Assembly: GCF_932526225.1 (NCBI RefSeq)
Contig: NC_064038.1
Span: forward strand, 4,836,001-4,900,000
Length of the DNA: 64,000 nucleotides
Direction of reading: 5' to 3'
From: Nematostella vectensis
Lineage: Eukaryota > Cnidaria > Anthozoa > Actiniaria > Edwardsiidae
Made by a program: the position numbers and the translations under genes. The notes under the pieces were generated by a model. It had not been told where the DNA came from, made no database searches, and saw only the letters and a list, made by a program, of their open reading frames with translations. Shown one piece after another: positions 1 to 10,700 of this stretch (position 1 is its first letter; every line of letters begins with the position of its first letter).

Positions 1-1533
1 AGATTTATCCGAATGGCGGTTTTCGGTGCTGTTTTGTGAAGGCAAATTCTTTCTGTCCTACGCTAAAAGACGCCTTTCGCTTGAAATTTCGTTCGTTCAA
101 CCTATGAAAATAACACTAGTGTTAGCTGCTGTGAACTAATTAACCCCCCTAAAAATAATAACTTTCCCTTCCTTGACTGCATGTATAGGATCAGGATCAG
201 GTTCTGTGGTGCCATTTTCGCCGACAAAATACAAGCTGCAAATATAACTTACTTGCCACCCTTGAATGAATCTCCGTGTTTGCACCGCTTTATTCATTCT
301 TTCTACCTTTCTGTTTTTCTACAGGAATCATTTCTACAGGTGCCATGAGACAATACTTTGTTGTCTCCATTTTGTTCGTACGAAGTATACGCTTTTGTTC
401 TTGTCCGGACTTTCGCGGGTTGTTTACGATTTGTTGGACTTTGACCCCTTAAGGTAATCCCCTTGAATTGCACTGTGCACCCCTTCTGCGCATAGTGGCG
501 CGCGCTGTTTGTTCGAATTTTCCGGTATTAAGTGCGCGCGCGCCACAGTTTTACAAGAAAACACAGCAAAAGGCGCGCGTTTTTTACTTTAAATCGCTTT
601 GACAGAAAAACGAAGTCAGTTACCCCCATTTTTTATTTGCTCAATTAGTTAAATATATACGAAAAAATGATATACTGAAAGAAAAAAAAGTTGGGTTGTA
701 GAAGTTTTGTTATTTCTCTTAAAAGCCGTAAAAATACTTCAAAATGGCGCTTTTTACCGTATGAATAGCGGCGAAAACAATGTCTTTTAATGCGATCTCT
801 TAAAATGTGATTTGTTTTGAACGTTAGCTACTACGGGTTACTGTTTAGGAGATCGGATTTTGGCAGCTCGACAAACAGAACTTAATTTTCTAAAGACTAT
901 AGGTACTCCTTTTGAAAACTAAGAGTTGGGATTTTTCCTCGCGCGATCAGTAAAAACGCGTCAACTCTACGACCATCTGTTGTGAAAACGAGGTCGGTAC
1001 CCCCATTTTTTAATTACATTTTTTTGAAAGCTCTTAACTTCAAAAAAATTTATGCCAAATTTTAAACAAATTCTGGGTTGTAGAACTATTTCAAGGGAAT
1101 TACCTTAAAACGCACGTGACTTATCAGCGCCGAAAGGGTGAATTCAGTGTTTTTTTATTGAGGTGCGAGGTGTAGAAAATTTCAGTGTTTTTAAGAAACT
1201 ACCTCTGTACCAGAATTTAGAATATATTTTTTTATATTTGGAATATTGGAAACGGAATTTGGATGTTTTTGGTCCTATCCTCTGTTATCCAATAATCAAT
1301 CCTTTTTTCACGTAAGTTAGCTCAATGGAGTCAAACTCTGTAACAATTTCAAAACAGCACTTTATCAAAAGAGCCAGCAAGGGCAAGGACCTTTTAGTGA
1401 TTGCAGATTGTGAGTCCAATACCAAATTACAAGATGCTTAGTATATTTTTCAACTTCTGCGGTGTTGTTGTCGGTTAGGCCTTTTTTTTTATTGTCCAAC
1501 ATTGAAAGCCTCGGGAACCTCTTTGTCTGCTCG
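1..1533. other. Intergenic sequence upstream of the SLCO pair
   Basis: No convincing exon. Short degenerate direct repeats are visible: 'taccccca' followed by a T-rich tract occurs at about 622 and 999, each ahead of similar AT-rich text, which suggests an old repeat. The reading frames here are short and lack coding character. Confidence 0.5.
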
Positions 1534-1714
1534 AATAAGTCTTTTATATTTTCTTTCAAATTGGTTTATTGGAGCATATATCCTTAGCTAAGCCACGCTT
1601 GGCCGGCCAAGGGTCGGCTTCGATGCAAATGTTTGCAGGCGAAATGCTAAAGCGAGCTGTTTTAGATTAGGATTGTGTTGCATCCGGAGGTCAGGTCGAC
1701 TTTTTGTGTCAATA

Positions 1715-4700
1715 ATGGGGAAAAACAAAGAACAAGTTTCGAGTCTGCTGAATGAGTCTACGGCAACAAAAAACAATGCTAGGTAAGTATAATATAGGGA
1801 CGTTTAGATGTCTGAGAATATTACACGATGTTAATATGTCCGCATTTTAGACTTCTTTTAAGAAGTTAAAACTACTCTTTGATTATCATCATTAGTTGAC
1901 GTTCCCTTGCAATGGCCGGTTTGATGCAACGTAAATACAAAAATAAATTTTCCTTTCTTCGTGTGATTGTCTTTGGAATCAAGCTATGCATTTGCAGTAC
2001 TACTGACCGAGAGCCCGGAGACGTATCTTGATAAACTCCTATTAATAAACTCCTATTAATTGAATTTGTTCATTTAAATCTTCGATAACCTGAATACCAT
2101 CTAAGTGATTTTTATGTTCCCTTCCTGCAAAAAAATTCTACCACATAACATCCCTACAGTAGAAAACCCCAGCCTCTAAAAGGCAAAGTGAACATTTCAA
2201 ATACAATTTCTTTTCAATAATAATATAATTATGTCTTTATTAAAATATCGGTAAAAATACATACCAATAAGTTTAAAACTATATAATACTGTATAATATA
2301 ATTAAAATCTAAATCTAAAAATTTATCATCAAGTTATACACATAGCTTATGTTTAAAATGTAGTCTATTTACGTTAGAGGCCTTAAACGTTCTGTGTTGA
2401 TCTTGGGCAAAAGACTTCTAGGAAGTGAAGTCGTCTTCACTGTTAGCGTCAGCTCGTACAAAGGGTGACTACCTCGGCTCATGACCTTCTTGAAAATTCT
2501 CATATCAGACTTGCTAACAAGCTCATTTATATCTATCTCGTACGATATGTAATTGCGTTTGTAACACCGACGCAGAAAATAATAATGCTATACAGAAATA
2601 CGTTTTGAAATTTCTTAGTCTTGTAGCATTTATCCTAAAAGTCTTCTCACCTCTCATCCTAGCTAGTGGGAAGGGATTCGAGACGGCGGCGCGGGAGACT
2701 ACATTTATCCATAATAGAATAATTATATAAATACAAAATCGTTTTGTTCTTGTAACTTTTAAAATAGAATGTTTGTAAAACAATTTTGTAATCACAGATG
2801 TCAGAGGTAAAAGCATATCGATTAATTGGTTTGTTTTGAATTCCTTCACAATGCAAATGCTGCTGAGGGGCCAAACATCACTTATCTCTAAATTGAATTT
2901 GCTGATTTCAAGCGATGTATGTGCTGACCGGCATACGAGAGCACTTTTCCGTTCTATCAAAAAACCTATTATTAATAATAACTATACTATTAAAATAGTA
3001 TAGTTATTATTATACTAGTAAACCAAATCTCGGGGCGAGTTGTCCGATTGCTTTCCTCCCCGAAATTTTGTTTAATAGTGTGTTTCAATAAAATTTTAAA
3101 ATTCTATAAAATTTCAAAATGGTGCCACTAAACTTTCTCGTCCCCAATTTCATTTACTAGTACTAGTAAGTTAATTTGCTAACTTAGCTAATATATGAAT
3201 TCCTATGTACGATAGTCAGGCTTTAGCGATAGGTTTACTTAGGGCACAAAACGGATTTACTGTTCCGCAAAATATCTCCCTCCTGGGAAAAAAGAACATA
3301 TATTTTTTCCCCAGCAGCTTTTAAAATTGATATTGATCAGAACATATTCAAACGACGTAATATGCCATTTTAACGTGTTTTGGGAATGGGGCTCGTTGTA
3401 TGCCCACGGTGTCTTCAAGATAACCTTTTGCACTGTACCAACATTCAACGAACAATTTATTGTAAATATTATGACAAGAAGGGGAATCTAGCGTACAGCA
3501 TTGAGCGCACAACACGGATCTGTTCCGCAAAACATCTGTTTGGCAGCCCGCTTTTTGCTGACTGGGAAGATGTTAGATCCCTCGGTTGCTGGGGAAATAT
3601 CGTCCAAAATGGTTCTGCTGGCAAATTTGTGGAGCCGAACTAGTATGTGCTGGGAATATTTTTTGGGGCGCTGGGGCGGTTGCTTGGGAAAAAAATCGTC
3701 CCGACCGGTTACTGAATAATGGGGTTAGGGAAGGCATTAATACTTTCAAATGTTTGCCCGTAATACAAAGGTCGTGGCGTGATAATGGATAAGGTGCTGG
3801 CTCATTGCTTGTCCGTATTATCCGGGTTATCATAAGGACCAAAATATCAATCAACCCTCTTATTATTTGCCCGTATTAGCAAGATGGCGTGTGGATGGAT
3901 AAGGTATTTGCTCGTTGCTTGTCCGTAATAGCGGGGTTATTCATCAGGGCCAAGATATTAACCCGCTTACTTTTTTGCCCGTATTAGCAAGACCGCGTGG
4001 GGATGGATGAGGTTCAAGCCGTCCTGGCTCCAATGGCTCAACTCGCCAAAGTGGTTCCTCTTTTTCCTTTGCACGTTCAGCTTTTTACAAGGTAAACTGG
4101 ATATAAATATCGAGCCTAATCATCATTATCGTTATATCATAATAATCTATAACATGATCTTCACATTATCATTATTATCATTATCGTCGTCGTCGTCAGC
4201 ATCACCATTATCAGGCCCGTACCGTAGGTTTTTTTTTGGGGGGGAAGCCAAATTCGTCAAAATGAGACCTAATTTTTCCTGTGGGGGAGGGGGGGGGGAG
4301 GGAAAAGTTCTCTTATAAAAATCTGACCATCCCCAAAATAACAAAAAAGATTTTTTTTAATGCCTTTGCAGTATTGGCTACGTACCAGTAGCTTATGCTT
4401 CAGTTTTGTCTACAAATAGCACGTCTATTGAGAACCAAAAGTAGACCTTCGGCTGTAGTGGGGGGTGCGTTAGCACTCCCCCCCCCCTGGGTACGGGCCT
4501 GATTTATCATCATCATATTTTTCTTCCTAAACCTCCTACGCCCTTCTATTACACTCCTTATTCTTTGTCGTCATCTTTTCTTCTCCCTTCATTCTTCCTT
4601 CCTTCATTCTCCCTTCCTTCATTCTCCCTTCCTTCATTCTCCCTTCCTTCATTCTCCCTTCCTTCATTCTCCCTTCCTTCATTCTCCCTTCCTTCATTCT

Positions 4701-7700
4701 TCCTTCCTTCATTCTTCCTTCCTTCATTCTTCCTTCCTTCATTTTTGCGTTTCTTCATGTTGTTCTTTTTCTGTTCTTTTTTATTTTTATTTTTTCTGCA
4801 CCTCTCATCTACTTCGCTAACATCTGGAGTTTCTCCCAGGCATGGGCGTGAATACGTTGGTCAGCGTCGCCCTCCCGACCCTGGAGAAGCAGTTTTCTCT
4901 GACCAGCCAAATGTCTGGTTTCATCATGTCAGCCAATGACATCACGGGTCTCATCTTGGTGGTTTTCGTTAGCTTCTTTGGTAGTTACGGTCACAAGACC
5001 AAGTGGTTGGGTGGCGGTGCAATAATTACTGGCTTGTCATGTCTACTCTTCACTCTGCCAAAGTTTATCGCTGAGAAGCATGACCCCACAGGAGGTAAGA
5101 CTGACCAACACTGAAGGCCGTGCATTGACTATAGAAAATTAAAGTTGTTTTTGTTCAGCTCGTAGCGGGATAAGCCCGTACTGCATACCGAACGCCACGT
5201 TGCCAGACGACCCCCGTTGCCATAAAGATGCCAGTTCCTTCAACCTGTACTACTTCATCTTCATCCTGTCCCAACTTCTCTCGGGTGCTGCAACCACGCC
5301 CCTACACACCCTCGGCCCCGCCTGGCTGGACGAGAATGTGCCCCCCACTCGTACGGCGACATACCTGGCCATTTTCTACATGTCTGTCTTCCTTGGTCCT
5401 GGACTTGGGTCTCTGATTGGTGGCAAGCTACTCACAGTGTATGTGGATGTTGAAATGGTAAGGAACTAATCGCAATGGTGAATATTTTGCTACATTGACT
5501 TCCCCACATGCTCCAAATCGTTCATTTTCTGCACTAAATAAAGCATAAGGTTTAGATGGGGGCGAACATGAAAGAGATGAAATATGTATGGAATTTGTGG
5601 CGCAAAAAACTTTCCCTAGGCAACCAAAAAGGCAACCCGCCCCTAGATCTGCATTTGTAAGTGTCTCAAAGGACGCATAAACAGTAATAACACCTCGCTA
5701 ATGCTATGGTACAAACCTCTTTTTAGATGAGACTATTGACTTGTCGCTAGAGAGTAATCTGCGCATAGATTTTTTAAGGCAAATAACGCCGCCGTTTTGA
5801 TACGATTGATAATAGAGCCCTCAAGCAGCGACAACGGCAACGCGGACGCCGACGGCACAAAAACAATGGAATTTGATTCAGAATTCAATACCAGCACGTG
5901 GAAATGCGTTCTGCCTGATACATTTCAGTCGTTTTCGATAGCACCGACCTGCAAACTGCAATAAGTTTGTACTGAGCCAGACAGAAACTTACATTGAAAT
6001 GAAATCTGTCACGCACGAGATTGGAATTCCCGCCAAAACATCCGCTTGACCAATCAGAGGCCGTACCATAGCATTGAGGGCCGTATGGTCTTACAAGACA
6101 TTGATTTTCTTGATTGGCTTTAAATTTTAACGAGTTATGATTTGACGCAAATGGACACAGCAACTCAAATTGACATAATAGTAGCCATGTCTTCGCTGAT
6201 GACTTACGTATCGTTTAGTCAAGGACTAAGTTTGTATGAACCGTTGTCATTGAATATGGTAAGCATCCCAAGCTGTTATTTCATGTTCCCGATTTCACGT
6301 CCCCGGATATCGGCTAGCGAAGTGCAAATTAGCAATCCTTTGCTAGTTAACCGGGTTCCTCACCTCCTTAATAAACCTTAAAATGCCCTTGTCAGCCACA
6401 CCTTTGTTATTGTTTTCATTTAGTATTTGAAGGCACATGGCATGTATAAAGCTCGAACAAACTTTATCTACCAAATTAAATCGAAGATATATCGCATTGG
6501 TTCCGCAAATCAGCCGATGGATGTTTTACCACACTTGGTACTTTGCTAGGATGATCAAATGACGGCTAACAGAGGCTGTTTAACCACATTCAATGATTAA
6601 CTGATCAATGCATCTTCCCTCAGCCTCCCGGATTGAACTTAACCCCTGCAAACCCTAACTGGATCGGCGCCTGGTGGCTAGGTCCATTCCACTGTTGCTT
6701 CCTCCTCATCATCTGCGGCGTCTTCCTTCTTGGTTTCCCCCGTCATCTCCCTGGTGCTGGTAAGATCGCCACCATCACCATCTTTATCATCATTATCACC
6801 AACTTTATCACCGTCACCATCACCATCACCATCACCATCACCATCACCATCACCATCACCATCACCATCACCATCACCATCACCATCACCATCACCATCA
6901 CCATCACCATCACCATCACCATCACCATCACCATCACCATCACCATCACCATCACCATCACCATCACCATCACCATCACCATCACCATCACCACTACCAT
7001 CACCACCACCACCACCATCACCATCACCATCACCATCACCATCACCATCTTTATCATCATTATCCTCAACATTACCATCTTCATCTATATCATCATTATC
7101 CTCACCATCACCATCTTCATCTTTATCATCATTATTATCACCATTTTAGTTCCCCCTTGAAGCAATTCACTCATTTCTCTCATTTTCCCTTCTATAGATA
7201 TCAATCGGGAGAATGCCATCAAAAGCGGTCACCTTCGCAAACAGGACAACAAGTTAAAAGGAGGTATCAAGGATATACTTCCCGCCACGAAAGCTCTACT
7301 CACAAACGGAACATACCTTTTCCAGAACCTTGGGAGCACGGCTGGGTAGGTGTTCTCGCTTGCTTGCCATAATTCCACCGCGGCTTGACGCCTGACCGCA
7401 ACTATTTGTTTTTATAATCCTAGCATTCCATCTAGCCGTGGTAAGATAGATGTTGCCTTTTTAGCATATTGTATAAGACGAGTCTGAAAACCCTGTCTTT
7501 CTGTAAGCTTAGAAAATATGAATATCACTTTCACACAAATTCACGACATTATAGGATAACAAAGGTGCAAAATGACTGTGACCTTTTTCTTTCTCAGTAC
7601 CATGGTAGGGTTTGGTATCGGCCCGTTTATATACAAGTTTCTGAGCGGCCGTTATGGCGCCTCACCTTTCTACGCTGGTCTTGGTATCGCTTTACTTCTC

Positions 7701-10700
7701 ATTCCAGGAGCGGCAGCGGGGCTCGGTCTTGGTAAGTGCTATGTATCACTCTCGTTAAGTGCTATGTCTCACTATTGGTAAGTGCTTTGACTCACTCTTG
7801 GTAAGTGCTATGTATCACTCTTTGTAAGTGCTTTGACTCACTATTGTTAAGTGCTACGTCTCACTATTGGTAAGTGCTATGTATCACTCTCGTTAAGTGC
7901 TATGTCTCACTATTGGTAAGTGCTTTGACTCACTCTTGGTAAGTGCTATGTATCACTATTGGTAAGTGCTATGTCTCACTATTGGTAAGTGCTATGTATC
8001 ACTATTGGTAAGTGCTATGTCTCACTATTAGTAAGTGCTTTGACTCACTATTGGTAAGTGCTATGTCTCACTATTGGTAAGTGCTATGTATCACTATTGG
8101 TAAGTGCTATGTATCACTATTGGTAAGTGCTATGTATCACTATTGGTAAGTGCTATGTCTCACTATTGGTAAGTGCTTTGACTCACTCTTGGTAAGTGCT
8201 ATGTCTCACTATTGGTAAGTGCTTTGACTCACTCTTGGTAAGAGTTATGTAGGTTAATGTTGGTTTGTTAACGTTTGTTTCAGACGCTTAGTCAAGCATA
8301 CATGAAGGAGCCGGTGGAGGCAGTGTGTGTGTGTGTTTGTGTGTGTGTGCGTGGAGGGGGGGGGGGATGGGGAGAGTTTGTGCGCAGTGATATATGATTG
8401 TCAGTTCCCGAAGCAAAAGAGATCGGATGTCCGATTGTATCTTATTGTGGACAAATTTTATTTCTTCGCGTGTGACCTCCTCCCCCATTGATTCCGGTAA
8501 AGGTAAAAGGGGGGAGGGGAGGGTGCACAGTGCTCTTATATAACTGTCTACCACAGGCACTCTGATTGTGAACAAGCTCGGAGTCCGTCGCTCGTGTCGA
8601 CGCGCTGCTAAGGTCACCTTCCTACTGCAGCTCGTAGGGATCTGGGGCTCACTCAATTTCCTCATTCCCGGATGTACATACGCAAAGTTTGCGGGAGTCG
8701 ATGTCCCGTATCATAACAGGTGAGACAACCACGACATCGTCAAGTTGTAAAAACTAACAAAAAGCGCGCTAGCCCTAGCAAGCCAAACTTATCTTGTTGT
8801 TTACATCGAAATACACATTTTGAAACGCAATTCTATAAAAAAAATGTTTAATTCATGTTTTACCAAATTCATCCATTATCGGAACGCTTTTCCTAAATCC
8901 GCCGATGTAAATGTATACATCTCCCAATTTGAAATTGACTATGATGACAAGATAGCGACTGAATGTGAATGAGACTCTTTAATTTCAGCTCGTCGGTGAG
9001 TCATTCAGACGGTATACCTGTGCCCAGTTCGTGCAACAGTCACTGCTCCTGCTCCAATACCCAGTTCAGACCGGTGTGCGGTCCAGCCGGCGTTAGCTAC
9101 TTCTCGCCCTGTCATGCCGGATGCCCCCTGCAGCGATCTCTCAATCAACCGAGACAAAGCCAGGTGGGTACCCTGTGTAATACCCCCGTCGTCATGGCTA
9201 GTACTTGTTCTTTTAGCCCCGCGCAAACAGCTGAAAAACAGCCAGCCTATCAACAATGTTGGTGCTGTTTGCATATCGTTTTTGAAGGTACTGCAAAGTA
9301 GTACTCTATCGGACCTTCTCTAAAATACCTCTTGGAAATACAGGCTAATTATTGCGCTGAGAATTTAGAGTTGAACATGAATAGGTCTAAAGAAGCAGCA
9401 AAAAAGAGCTTGTTAAAAAAAACACCTTCTTTTTATGCAACAATGTTTTATTTAATCGACCCGAAGAAAAGAAACCGATAAAAAGTAGCTACTTCTGTTT
9501 AATTGTCGCACCACGGGCGTTTGGATAGTCCTAGTCTCAAAACTATCTGTATTTGAAAATTTTGAAACATGAATTTCAATTAGGATCGTTATGTATGTGC
9601 ATCTAGTGAACAATTAATATCCGCTAAAAATGAGCCGATTTTCACATTTCCCACCTTTAAAATGATTCTAATTTACCTAGTCATCCGGCACTTCGGCTGA
9701 ATTAACTGATTATAATTAAATGGCGCTTCGCGTTCTACAAACAAACCAAGTCGGTAGCATGCGCGGTCACTAAGCATACATCGCATTGAAATGGGCACGA
9801 ATAACGGGGTTTGTGGCGTTTAAAGGAATTGTGGGGGTTCTTCAAAAGTCGGAGGGTAAATTTGGATCATTTTAAAGGCGAGAACAGTGCAAATTTGCTC
9901 AGTTTTAGCGGATATAAATAGTTCACTAGATGTACACATATATAACGATTCTGGTTGAGATTTTCAAATACAGATAGTTTAGAGAATGGGACTATCCTAG
10001 CGCCCGTGGACGAATGTACTAATTTTGTGCATAATAATGTGCATCTATTACTTTTTCAGATGTTCACGAACTGTACTTGCGTGACACCGATAATCAACAA
10101 CAACAGCAGCCCAGCTCCTCCATACTCCTCTCAGTCCGCAAGTCCGGGCCTATGTCCTCAGGATTGTCCGACTTATGCTCTGCTCATTTTCTGTGTTTCC
10201 TGCTTTTTCGTGGTCATCCTTGGATTCTCAAACGCCATCCCCAGCAAGATCGTCTCACTCAGGTAAATCAAGTTCATCTCCCTCAGGTAAATCAAGATCG
10301 TCTCTCTCAGGTAGATCAAGATCGTCTCACTCTGGCAGATCATGATCGTCTTACTCAGGTAGATCAATATCGTCACACTCAGGTAAATCAAGATCGTACC
10401 ACTCAGGTAAATCAAAATCGTCTCACTCAGGTAGATCAAGATCGTCACACTCAGGTAAATCACGATCGTCTTACACAGGTAGATCAAGATCGTCTCACTC
10501 TGGTAGATCAATATCGTCACACTCAGGTACATCAAGATCGTCTTACTCAGGTAAATCAAGATCTTCTCACTCAGGTAGCTCAAGAACGTCTCACTCAGGC
10601 AAATCAAGATCGTCTTACTCAGGTAAATCAAAATCGTCTCACTCAGGTAAATCAACATCATCTCACTCAGGTAAATCAAGATCATCTCACTCAGGTAAAT

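Noticed and set aside
3257-3854. Overlapping 60-93 codon frames in SLCO A intron 1
   Set aside because: They overlap on both strands, have no partner in the equivalent intron of copy B, and no recognisable domain.
4536-4939. Glu-Gly-Arg-rich and Ser-Phe-Leu-Pro-rich frames
   Set aside because: Products of the 15-base pyrimidine array in intron 2. The true exon 3 starts at 4840.
6633-7160. 175-, 139- and 113-codon frames of Thr-Ile, Ser-Pro and Met-Val repeats
   Set aside because: Created by the (CATCAC)n microsatellite in SLCO A intron 5. Only the first 45 codons of the plus-strand frame are exon 5.
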